Origin: Caldifarciminota bacterium
GTDB taxonomy: Bacteria; Hydrothermota; Hydrothermia; LBFQ01
Direction of reading: 5' to 3'
DNA length: 36,307 bases
NCBI GenBank assembly: GCA_015490465.1
Contig: WFXS01000106.1
Location: 1-36,307 of the forward strand
Positions 7,549 to 14,270 of this stretch are shown in pieces; positions within the stretch are counted from its first letter, which is position 1, and each line of letters starts with the position of its first letter. The notes beneath the pieces were generated by a model, which saw only the letters and a program-made list of their open reading frames with translations, ran no database searches and was not told the DNA's origin. Position numbers and translations under genes: made by a program.

Positions 7549-7583
7549 CTGGAAAACGGTTTTCCAGTTGCGAACGGTTTGCA
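7549..7583. promoter_or_regulatory. tandem dyads upstream of sqr, candidate operator pair
   Basis: Two adjacent inverted repeats share an AACGGTT core. The first is a perfect 19-bp dyad, CTGGAAAAC-G-GTTTTCCAG (7549-7567). The second is TGCGAAC-G-GTTTGCA (7569-7583) with one mismatch. Their centres are 18 bp apart, and the nearer one ends 32 bp upstream of the sqr -10 box. No T-run follows on the minus strand, so termination of the preceding gene is a weaker explanation than a regulator-binding site. Confidence 0.5.
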
Positions 7584-7594
7584 GATAGACGGGA

Positions 7595-8911
7595 TTAATA
7601 ACCCTTCCCTTTGAGGATCACCAACACGGTTTTGAAAATTATGATCATGTCCAGCCAGAAGGACCAGTTGACCACGTAGAGGGTGTCAAGGAGCATCCTA
7701 ACCTTGTAGCCCACCTCGTTCCTGCCGCTCACCTGCCACAGACCCGTTATGCCGGGGCGAACGCTGAGGATTATCCTGGCGTACTCCTGTATATGCTTCA
7801 ATTCGTCCGGTATGTAGGGGCGGGGTCCTACTACGCTCATGTCCCCTTTAAGGACGTTAAAGAACTGGGGCAGTTCGTCCATAGAGGTCTTCCGGAGCCA
7901 CTTCCCCACCCTCGTAACGCGGGGGTCGTTCTTGAGTTTCCAGTACGTCTCCCACTCCCTTCGGGCTTCGGGGTCGTTCTCCAGTATCTCCTTCAACCTC
8001 TCCTCGGCATCCACGTACATCGTCCGGAACTTGTAGGAGGTGAAGAGTTTCCCGTTTTTACCCACCCGTACCTGTTTGAATATTACGGGGCCCTCTGAGT
8101 CCAGCTTTATGAGGATGGCTATTATCAGGAACAGCGGAGCGAGCAGGATCAGGACGGCGAGGGAGAAGAGTATGTCAAACGTGCGCTTTATCGTTCCCCA
8201 GAGCAGGGATCTCCTCTGGGAGAAGGTTTCAAACACGGGGAGGTTCTGGGTTATGGAGAAGTGGAGTATCTGGTTCGCCAGAGGTATGCCGGAGATCTCC
8301 GGAACGTAGAAGACCTTGTCAAAGTGAAGGGAGAAATGGGCCAGTTCGTCGTAAAACTCGTGGAGGAAGGGAATACGGGTGAGGACGACGTTGCGAACCT
8401 TCCCTATCCAGTCCTTCACCTCCTCCAGCTTTACTATGGCCACGGGTCTGTAGGCGAGGTACCACTCCTTCTCAAAGAAGTTCTTCACCTTCTCGCACTC
8501 CGGCCCCTCAACGATTATTATATCCTCCTTCAGGTAACCGTTAAAGATACGTTTGGAGAGCCACCGCAGGGAAGGCACCAGCACGAAAGCGAAGGCTATG
8601 CTCAGACCTATGAAGAGGCGGGAGTAATCGGGATCCGTACGGGTCATGGCGAAGAAACCGAAGACCAGTATCAGGGTCAGAAAGAGGGCCTCCACTATCT
8701 CGCGGGTCTCCTCGTAGAATAGCCGCCTCTGAGAGTACAACCTCTTGAAGGCGAAGGCTGCTATGAGAATTACCACTATGACCAGGAACTCGCGCCACCT
8801 GTTCGGGAACTCCTGAGCGTACCTGCCGGAGAACTTTATAAAAAAAGCCGCCGAGGAGGAGAGGATTACTGCCACGAGATCCGTAAGGAACATTACTATG
8901 CTGTACCTCAT
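7595..8911 (-). CDS. polyprenyl glycosylphosphotransferase (WbaP/exopolysaccharide sugar transferase type)
   Basis: A 438-residue membrane enzyme that loads a sugar phosphate onto the undecaprenyl-phosphate carrier to start capsule, O-antigen or exopolysaccharide synthesis. The N-terminal half has four or five hydrophobic helices (MFLTDLVAVILSSSAAFF, FLVIVVILIAAFAFK and others). A CoA-binding-like middle follows. The C-terminal catalytic domain carries RTFDILFSLAVLILLAPLF, the KFRTMYVDAE motif, DELPQFFNVLKGDMSVVGPRP, and VRPGITGLWQVSGRN. Length is normal. It is alone in its transcription unit, with other glycosyltransferases elsewhere in the window. The sugar cannot be told from sequence. Confidence 0.92.
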   Translation of the reverse strand: MRYSIVMFLTDLVAVILSSSAAFFIKFSGRYAQEFPNRWREFLVIVVILIAAFAFKRLYSQRRLFYEETREIVEALFLTLILVFGFFAMTRTDPDYSRLFIGLSIAFAFVLVPSLRWLSKRIFNGYLKEDIIIVEGPECEKVKNFFEKEWYLAYRPVAIVKLEEVKDWIGKVRNVVLTRIPFLHEFYDELAHFSLHFDKVFYVPEISGIPLANQILHFSITQNLPVFETFSQRRSLLWGTIKRTFDILFSLAVLILLAPLFLIIAILIKLDSEGPVIFKQVRVGKNGKLFTSYKFRTMYVDAEERLKEILENDPEARREWETYWKLKNDPRVTRVGKWLRKTSMDELPQFFNVLKGDMSVVGPRPYIPDELKHIQEYARIILSVRPGITGLWQVSGRNEVGYKVRMLLDTLYVVNWSFWLDMIIIFKTVLVILKGKGY

Positions 8912-8919
8912 CGTAGACG

Positions 8920-8947
8920 ATCTTCCGTGTATTTTACTCCGGAAGAT
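8920..8947 (-). promoter_or_regulatory. sugar-transferase promoter: -10 box framed by a perfect inverted repeat
   Basis: TAAAAT (8931-8936, minus strand) is flanked by the arms ATCTTCCG (8920-8927) and CGGAAGAT (8940-8947), a perfect 8-bp inverted repeat with a 12-nt spacer and 20 bp between arm centres. The -10 is 19 bp from the ATG, giving one of the few short leaders here, with a weak GGAAG ribosome site that overlaps the inner arm. Confidence 0.55.
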
Positions 8948-8974
8948 ACCCCCCCGGCAACAGGGTGTTCAACA

Positions 8975-9634
8975 TCAGGTGTTTACCAGCCTGCCGTCCT
9001 TCAGATGGAGTACGACGTCGCACGTGGAGGCGAGGTCAAGGTCGTGCGTGGCCACTATCACCGTCCTCCCTTCTACGGCTATACCTGTGAGTACCTTAAA
9101 GATCGTGGCCGAATTCTTACTGTCAAGGTTCCCGGTAGGTTCGTCCGCGAATATGACTTCGGGGTCGGTTATGAGGGCGCGGGCTATGGCTATCCTCTGC
9201 TGTTCACCCCCGGAGTACTCGTAGGGCTTCTTGGAGGGATCGGTTATGCCGAGGGTTTTGAGGATCTCCCTCGCCCGCTTCGGATCCGTCTTCCCCGTCT
9301 TCAGGTACAGGCCCATGGAGACGTTGTCAAGGGCGCTGAGGTACGGGATGAGGTAGAACTGCTGGAATACGAAGGCGAAGTGATCCGCCCGGAACCTGGC
9401 CCTCCCGTCGTCCCCCATGGAGAAGAGGGCGATATCTCCGTAAATTACCCTGCCCACATCGGGGACCTCTATGCCAGCGAGCAGGTACAGGAGGGTAGTT
9501 TTGCCGCTACCGGAGGGGCCGACGACGGCGTAAGACTTCCCCGGCATAAACTCGTAGGAGAAACCATCAACGGCCACCGTCTTAACCTTCTTCCCGTAGA
9601 CTTTCTTTAAACCTTCGGCCTTTAGCACCTTCAT
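8975..9634 (-). CDS. ABC transporter ATP-binding protein (LolD/MacB type)
   Basis: A 219-residue ATPase with Walker A GPSGSGKTT near residue 39, a Q-loop in FVFQQFYLIPYLSALDNV, the ABC signature YSGGEQQRIAIARAL, Walker B VIFADEPTGNLDS, and the switch His in IVATHDLDLA. The Q-loop and SGGEQQR pattern is that of the MacB/LolD/FtsE group, which powers mechanotransmission permeases. It overlaps the permease gene by 4 nt (ATGA), so the two form one unit. The substrate is unknown; lipoprotein release, peptide export and cell-wall signalling are all possible. Confidence 0.92.
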   Translation of the reverse strand: MKVLKAEGLKKVYGKKVKTVAVDGFSYEFMPGKSYAVVGPSGSGKTTLLYLLAGIEVPDVGRVIYGDIALFSMGDDGRARFRADHFAFVFQQFYLIPYLSALDNVSMGLYLKTGKTDPKRAREILKTLGITDPSKKPYEYSGGEQQRIAIARALITDPEVIFADEPTGNLDSKNSATIFKVLTGIAVEGRTVIVATHDLDLASTCDVVLHLKDGRLVNT

Positions 9635-10749
9635 CTCCCCAGACCCTCCCTTACGTTGATCCTCATGGCGGATACGGCTGGAAGTACGCTCCCGACGAAT
9701 CCCACGACGATGGCGACGGACAGGGATAAGAGGAGGATACCCGCGGACATTTCAAGCAGATCAAGACCGAACACCCGAACCATAACCTTCCCGGACACCT
9801 CAACGAGTCCCCACCCGAGGAGGACCCCAAAAGCCCATCCGATGAGGCTTACGGCTACGGCCTGAACTACAACGAGGCGGAAGATGAACCACCTGGTCGC
9901 CCCCAACGCCCTGAGTACGGAGAACTCCCATCTCCTCTCCTGAACGGTTATGGCCATTATGGCGAAAAGGAAGACCGCCGTCACGAACAGGGCTATTGAG
10001 GAGAGGCCGAACCGTATGGCGTCCCCTATGGCGACGAAGGAGCGGGCGAGTCTCATCAGGTCCTCCGACGTCTGCACGCTGTAGTTGGGGAAACTCTTCT
10101 TCAGGAGCTTCACCACCTCTTCTGACCTCTCAGGGGGTGGGGCCACGGCGACGGCAAGTATCCTCTCCGTCCCCATATCCTCCATGAGGAGGTTGAGAGG
10201 CACTATTATGGCGTTGTCAACTATGGGAGACCCTGCCTTCGCTATTCCCACGATCACGTACTTCCCCGTCCCTATAAAGACCGTGTCCCCTATCTTCCAC
10301 CCGGCGGTCCTCGCCATGACGCTCCCCACGACGGCCTCCCTCCGGGTGCTATCCGTAAGATCTCTCCCCTTCCCTATGGAGTAATCGGCCAGAAAGTGCA
10401 TTGAGGAGGAGAAATCCTTCCCGAAGACTACCCCGACGGCCTTTGGTGGAAACCCGCCCGTGTAGGGAAGTCGTAGGACGGCGTAAACCTTCCCGACCCC
10501 GAGGGCGCGTACGGAGTCGGCGAGTTGCCTCGGAAGTATTGGCTGGGCGGAGAGGGCCTGTCCCGGTGGGAGTACGAGGATCTGGAGGTTGAATGCCCGA
10601 ACGTTCTTCTGTATGAGGCTCCTTGCTCCCTCGCCGAAGGACATGAGGTAGACGAGCGACGTGATGGAGATCGCGAGGCCGATAATTGCGAGGAGAAAGC
10701 GCAGGAGGTGGTGTTTTATAGAAAGAAAAACGACCTTCAGGAGGAACAC
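9631..10749 (-). CDS. MacB/FtsX-family ABC transporter permease
   Basis: A 372-residue permease with the MacB/FtsX plan. An N-terminal helix (FLLAIIGLAISITSLVYLMSF) is followed by a roughly 200-residue periplasmic domain (about 40-240) and three C-terminal helices: SSIALFVTAVFLFAIMAI, LVVVQAVAVSLIGWAFGVLL and ILLLSLSVAIVVGFVGSVLPA. The conserved cytoplasmic ERRWEFSVLRALGATRWFI segment couples to the ATPase. GTG is the start, 5 nt after TACAAT. No adaptor (MacA) or outer-membrane channel gene is adjacent. Confidence 0.88.
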   Translation of the reverse strand: MFLLKVVFLSIKHHLLRFLLAIIGLAISITSLVYLMSFGEGARSLIQKNVRAFNLQILVLPPGQALSAQPILPRQLADSVRALGVGKVYAVLRLPYTGGFPPKAVGVVFGKDFSSSMHFLADYSIGKGRDLTDSTRREAVVGSVMARTAGWKIGDTVFIGTGKYVIVGIAKAGSPIVDNAIIVPLNLLMEDMGTERILAVAVAPPPERSEEVVKLLKKSFPNYSVQTSEDLMRLARSFVAIGDAIRFGLSSIALFVTAVFLFAIMAITVQERRWEFSVLRALGATRWFIFRLVVVQAVAVSLIGWAFGVLLGWGLVEVSGKVMVRVFGLDLLEMSAGILLLSLSVAIVVGFVGSVLPAVSAMRINVREGLGR

Positions 10750-10754
10750 CCGGT

Positions 10755-10760
10755 ATTGTA
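10755..10760 (-). promoter_or_regulatory. -10 box of the ABC permease-ATPase operon
   Basis: TACAAT on the minus strand lies 5 bp before a GTG start codon, too close for a 5' leader. The 37-bp gap to the end of ispG holds nothing else. Confidence 0.6.
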
Positions 10761-10786
10761 CGGTGGCCCGTTTGATGCTCCTTCGT

Positions 10787-11872
10787 TCAGGCGGCCACTT
10801 CCAGTTTCACACCCCACCTGTTCTCAATCTCCTCAATCAGGGCGTCCAACAGGTCCTCCTCCTTTACCCTCTTTATCGGCTTCCCCTTAACGAATATGAA
10901 CCCGGACCCTTTGCCGGCGGCTATGCCGATGTCGGCCTCCCGCGCCTCACCCGGCCCGTTCACCTCGCACCCCATAACCGCCACCTTGAGCGGAAGTTTC
11001 ACCCCTTCAAGGGCCCTCTCAACCCTCTCCGCCAGGCCTATAAGGTCTATCTTGGTACGGCCACACGTCGGGCAGGCTATGAGCATTATCCCCCGGCTCC
11101 TGATCTGTAGAGACTTGAGGATCTCCCAGGCCACCCTGACCTCCTCAACGGGATCCGCCGTCAGGGAAACCCGGAAGGTGTCCCCTATGCCTTCGGCAAG
11201 GAGCGTACCTATACCCACGGAGGACTTTATTATCCCGGTCTTCGGTGTTCCGGCTTCGGTCACGCCGAGGTGGAGGGGGTAGTCTATAAGTTCGGATAGT
11301 CTCCGATATGCTTCTATCATCTGGGGTACGTAGGCGGACTTTGCGGATACCACTATGTCCTCAAACCCCTCATCTTCAAAGAACCTGACCCAGCGGACGG
11401 CGCTCTCAACTATCCCGTCAACCGTCACTCCACCGTACTTGTCTATGAGGTCCATCTCAAGGGATCCGGCGTTTACCCCAATACGGATGGGTATCCTGTT
11501 GGCCTTGGCGGCGGCGATGACCTCCCTCACCTTATCTTTCCCCCCGATATTGCCGGGGTTTATCCGTATCTTGTCCGCCCCGGCATCGGCGGCCATCAGG
11601 GCTATCTTATAATCAAAGTGGACGTCGGCCACTATGGGAACCTTTCCCTTGAAGTGGTCAACTATCCTCTTGAAGGCCGGGACGGTCCTCCGCGATGGGA
11701 CGGCCACCCGGACGATCTCACAACCGGCATCCACCAGCCTTTCAATCTGGCCGATGGTGGCCTCAACGTCGTTGGTGTCGGTTGATGTCATGGACTGAAC
11801 GGCTATGGGGTTATCTCCCCCTATCCTTACGTTGCCTATACGTACGACCCTCGTTTTTTTACGCCTTATCAC
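10787..11872 (-). CDS. ispG: 4-hydroxy-3-methylbut-2-enyl-diphosphate synthase
   Basis: This iron-sulfur enzyme of the MEP isoprenoid pathway converts methylerythritol cyclodiphosphate to HMBPP. It has the TIM-barrel start (NPIAVQSMTSTDTNDVEAT), DVHFDYKIALMAADAGADKIRINPGN, LHLGVTEAGT, and the [4Fe-4S] cysteines in LIACPTCGRTK and VAVMGCEVNGPGEA. Length from the chosen start is 361 residues, normal for the short bacterial form. The GTG at 11870-11872 is 7 nt after TAGAAT. The open frame extends upstream, but that extension would run across the divergent promoters into yidC and is not part of the protein. It is divergent from yidC. Confidence 0.95.
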   Translation of the reverse strand: MIRRKKTRVVRIGNVRIGGDNPIAVQSMTSTDTNDVEATIGQIERLVDAGCEIVRVAVPSRRTVPAFKRIVDHFKGKVPIVADVHFDYKIALMAADAGADKIRINPGNIGGKDKVREVIAAAKANRIPIRIGVNAGSLEMDLIDKYGGVTVDGIVESAVRWVRFFEDEGFEDIVVSAKSAYVPQMIEAYRRLSELIDYPLHLGVTEAGTPKTGIIKSSVGIGTLLAEGIGDTFRVSLTADPVEEVRVAWEILKSLQIRSRGIMLIACPTCGRTKIDLIGLAERVERALEGVKLPLKVAVMGCEVNGPGEAREADIGIAAGKGSGFIFVKGKPIKRVKEEDLLDALIEEIENRWGVKLEVAA

Positions 11873-11879
11873 GCTCTCT

Positions 11880-11885
11880 ATTCTA
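11880..11885 (-). promoter_or_regulatory. ispG -10 box
   Basis: TAGAAT (minus strand) lies 7 bp before the ispG GTG. It faces the yidC box; only 27 bp separate the two, and a GACGG/CCGTC dyad (11891-11906) sits between them. Confidence 0.6.
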
Positions 11886-11912
11886 AAGGCGACGGTTTCA
11901 CCCGTCCAGCGG

Positions 11913-11918
11913 TATAAT
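11913..11918 (+). promoter_or_regulatory. yidC -10 box
   Basis: TATAAT lies 11 bp before the yidC ATG, giving a leader of about 4-5 nt with no Shine-Dalgarno site. Confidence 0.6.
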
Positions 11919-11929
11919 ACCCGCTTCAA

Positions 11930-13309
11930 ATGAACGACAGGACTACGAGGCTTCTCCTCTTCTTCGTCTTCGCCATGGGTTTCATGTTCCTGTGGGACTA
12001 CGTTTTCGTGAGGCCGAAGAGGGAAGCCCTGAAGAAACAGGAAGTTAAGACTAAGAAAGTTGAGAAACCCAAGCCAGCCAAAGCTAAAAAGAAGGTTCCG
12101 GAGATAAAACCCCTGAAACTGGCCGAGATACGACTCAACGGCCACGCCTACACCGTTGACGTCGGCAACGGGGCGGTTTACTCCCTCAGGGACTACAAGC
12201 ACAAGGCCGAGCCAAAGGGGTACATAATCAGGCCCCTCAGGAAGGTGAGTAACGTGGAGGTGGACGCACGGGCAAAGAGGGTTGAGGGGGACTGGTTCTC
12301 TTACACCTTCGGCGACAACTTCGGGATAACCTTTGAGATAAAGGATAACAAGCCCATCCAGATAACCACCCCCATAACCGAGAAGGGTCAGTACCAGCGC
12401 AAGGACCTGTTAGTGAAGACGAAAAACGGGGAGTTCAAGAAGATAAAGTACGGGGACGCCAACCTCAGGTTCAGAGGAGATACGATGCTCTGGTTCGGCC
12501 CCCGGTCCCGTTACTATCTGGTGGCCGTTACGGGTTTCAGGGGCAGGGTGGTTTCCTTTAAGGACGGTGATCGGATCACCTTAAGGCTTTACCCCGACAA
12601 CCCTCAGAAGTTCAGGGTATTTTTCGGTCCGACCGAGAGGGAGGTCCTGGCCGGGTTTAACCCCCCTCTCAAGGAGGCCTTTGATCTTGGGGGTGGGTGG
12701 ATCCGGTGGATGGTCTGGCCCATTTACTGGGCGCTCGTCTTCTTCTACAAGTTCACCGGACACTACGGCCTCGCCATAATAGTTCTCGCCCTCGTCCTGA
12801 AGGTCCTCATGTCCCCTCTCTACATCAACATGTACCGTTCGGCCAGGGGTATGCAGAAACTCCAGCCCAAACTGAAGAAGATTCAGGAACTCTACAAGGA
12901 CGACCCCGAACGCCTCCAGTGGGAGATGATGAAACTCTACCGGGAGGCCGGGGTGAACCCCCTCGGTGGATGCCTTCCTATGCTTCTGATGCTGCCCGTA
13001 TTCTGGGCGCTCTATCAGGTCCTGCAGAACGCTATAGAGTTGAAGGGGTCCTCCTTCCTCTGGGTCCAGGACCTCTCCATGAAGGACCCCTACTACGCCC
13101 TTCCCATAATAATGGGTGTGGTGAGCGCGGCCCACGCGTGGTTCCAGCCCACCGCCGATCCCAACACGAAGAGGACCTCCGTCCTCATGTCCGCCGTTTT
13201 CGTCTTCATATTCCTTAACCTCCCCGCGGGTATAGTCCTCTACTGGCTCGCCTACTCCCTGTTCGGACTAATAGAGCAGAGGATTTACAGGTACATCCTG
13301 AAGTACTGA
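11930..13309 (+). CDS. yidC: membrane protein insertase YidC
   Basis: A 459-residue insertase that places proteins in the inner membrane, alone or with SecYEG. TM1 is LLLFFVFAMGFMFLWDYVF. A lysine-rich linker precedes a periplasmic beta domain (about 60-245). The conserved C-terminal core starts FDLGGGWIRWMVWPIYWALVFFY and contains YGLAIIVLALVLKVLMSPLY, the cytoplasmic helical hairpin MQKLQPKLKKIQELYKDDPE, VNPLGGCLPMLLMLPVFWALY and the last helices. A periplasmic domain marks it as the diderm type. The M50 protease gene follows after 1 nt. Confidence 0.95.
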   Translation: MNDRTTRLLLFFVFAMGFMFLWDYVFVRPKREALKKQEVKTKKVEKPKPAKAKKKVPEIKPLKLAEIRLNGHAYTVDVGNGAVYSLRDYKHKAEPKGYIIRPLRKVSNVEVDARAKRVEGDWFSYTFGDNFGITFEIKDNKPIQITTPITEKGQYQRKDLLVKTKNGEFKKIKYGDANLRFRGDTMLWFGPRSRYYLVAVTGFRGRVVSFKDGDRITLRLYPDNPQKFRVFFGPTEREVLAGFNPPLKEAFDLGGGWIRWMVWPIYWALVFFYKFTGHYGLAIIVLALVLKVLMSPLYINMYRSARGMQKLQPKLKKIQELYKDDPERLQWEMMKLYREAGVNPLGGCLPMLLMLPVFWALYQVLQNAIELKGSSFLWVQDLSMKDPYYALPIIMGVVSAAHAWFQPTADPNTKRTSVLMSAVFVFIFLNLPAGIVLYWLAYSLFGLIEQRIYRYILKY

Positions 13310-13310
13310 C

Positions 13311-13934
13311 ATGATGGACGTACTCGCCCTCCGGATAATCGTTCTTCCCTTCATGGTCCTCGCCCTCACCTTCCACGAGTTCGCCCACGCGTGGACGGCC
13401 TACCGGTTGGGTGATCCCACCGCAAAGTACTCCGGCCGGCTGACCCTTAACCCTCTCGTACATATAGACTGGTTCGGACTTATGGCCCTCATACTGGTGG
13501 GGTTCGGATGGGCGAAGCCCGTTCCGGTGGATCCCTCCCGCTTCCGTAACCCTCCGGCACACATGGCGATAGTGGCCGCTGCCGGGCCGATCTCCAACCT
13601 CCTCCTCGCCCTCCTCGGGGTCATAATATATCGGATCTCCGTTTTCGTCGCACCGTGGGCGCTTCCGGCCGTGGACACCTTCGTGTGGCTCAACGTCATT
13701 CTGGCGGTCTTCAACATGATACCGCTTCCACCACTTGACGGGTGGCGGGTACTACAGGGGTTCAACCCCTCCCTCTACTGGAACTACGAATTGGAGAGGA
13801 AACTGCAGTACGTTCTCCTCGGTCTCATACTCCTGTCTATACTCCTGCCCATGTTTGACGTACTCGGTATGATCATCTTTCCCATTTCAAGGGCGATATA
13901 CCATATTCTCCTCGCTCTCGTAGGTCTGGGATAA
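13311..13934 (+). CDS. site-2 protease family (M50) membrane metalloprotease
   Basis: A 207-residue intramembrane zinc protease. The zinc-binding HEFAH motif (His22-His26) lies in helix 1-2, followed by LNPLVHIDWFGLMALILVGFGWAKPVPVDP, which is typical of the short M50 family (group related to SpoIVFB/TTHA-type). The third ligand is Asp in NMIPLPPLDGWRVL. The whole protein is about six helices with no PDZ domain. Two ATG codons in tandem (13311, 13314) follow the yidC stop by 1 nt, so expression is probably coupled to yidC. The substrate is unknown. Confidence 0.88.
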   Translation: MMDVLALRIIVLPFMVLALTFHEFAHAWTAYRLGDPTAKYSGRLTLNPLVHIDWFGLMALILVGFGWAKPVPVDPSRFRNPPAHMAIVAAAGPISNLLLALLGVIIYRISVFVAPWALPAVDTFVWLNVILAVFNMIPLPPLDGWRVLQGFNPSLYWNYELERKLQYVLLGLILLSILLPMFDVLGMIIFPISRAIYHILLALVGLG

Positions 13935-13944
13935 CGTTCGGGCT

Positions 13945-13950
13945 TAGGAT
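13945..13950 (+). promoter_or_regulatory. -10 box of the DUF2752 gene
   Basis: TAGGAT in the CTTAGGAT context lies 6 bp before a GTG start. It differs by one base from the common TANAAT form. Confidence 0.45.
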
Positions 13951-13956
13951 TTAAAC

Positions 13957-14244
13957 GTGTACGCCTGCCCCTACAGGAGCCTTACCGGAATACCGGACGG
14001 GGGATGCGGTACCTACAGGTCAATCATGGCTCTCCTCCACGGGGATATCTTAGAGAGCCTGTACTGGAATCCCCTCACCCTCGTATCCCTGTTCGTTATC
14101 CTCCTATTTCCCTTCATCGGTCACAGGAACCGTATAAGGGCGCTGACCCTCCTCATCTTTCTGTACCTCCTCCTTACGTTCGTCAGGCTGTTCATGTACC
14201 TTAAGGGGTGGCGTATACCGTACATCTATCCCGAAGACCTCTAA
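13957..14244 (+). CDS. DUF2752 small membrane protein
   Basis: 95 residues with the DUF2752 signature: an N-terminal CPYRSLTGIP, then GGCGTYRSIMALLHGDILESLYWNPL, then helices VSLFVILLFPFIG and ALTLLIFLYLLLTFVRLFMY. The usual CPxCG motif reads DGGCG here, so one of the normal cysteines is missing while Cys4 and Cys17 remain. GTG start at 13957 fits the leaderless spacing. The molecular role of the family is not known. Its stop lies 26 nt before the receptor gene. Confidence 0.8.
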   Translation: MYACPYRSLTGIPDGGCGTYRSIMALLHGDILESLYWNPLTLVSLFVILLFPFIGHRNRIRALTLLIFLYLLLTFVRLFMYLKGWRIPYIYPEDL

Positions 14245-14257
14245 AGAGTACACGCCT

Positions 14258-14263
14258 TACAAT
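14258..14263 (+). promoter_or_regulatory. -10 box of the TonB-dependent receptor gene
   Basis: TACAAT in the CCTTACAAT context lies 7 bp before the ATG at 14271, which decides the start over an in-frame ATG 63 nt upstream inside the DUF2752 gene. Confidence 0.6.
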
Positions 14264-14270
14264 CCTCACC

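Noticed and set aside
7549-7567. Intrinsic terminator of the sugar-transferase gene
   Set aside because: On the minus strand the stem is followed by AAAAAG rather than a T-run, so it is a poor terminator.
11873-12202. N-terminal extension of ispG running into yidC
   Set aside because: The extra 110 residues are antisense to yidC, cross both promoters and have no similarity to IspG; GTG at 11872 fits family length and promoter spacing.
14208-14270. Longer start for the TonB-dependent receptor
   Set aside because: The extra 21 residues overlap the DUF2752 gene and cover the TACAAT box; the later ATG has the leaderless spacing and begins with the hydrophobic leader.
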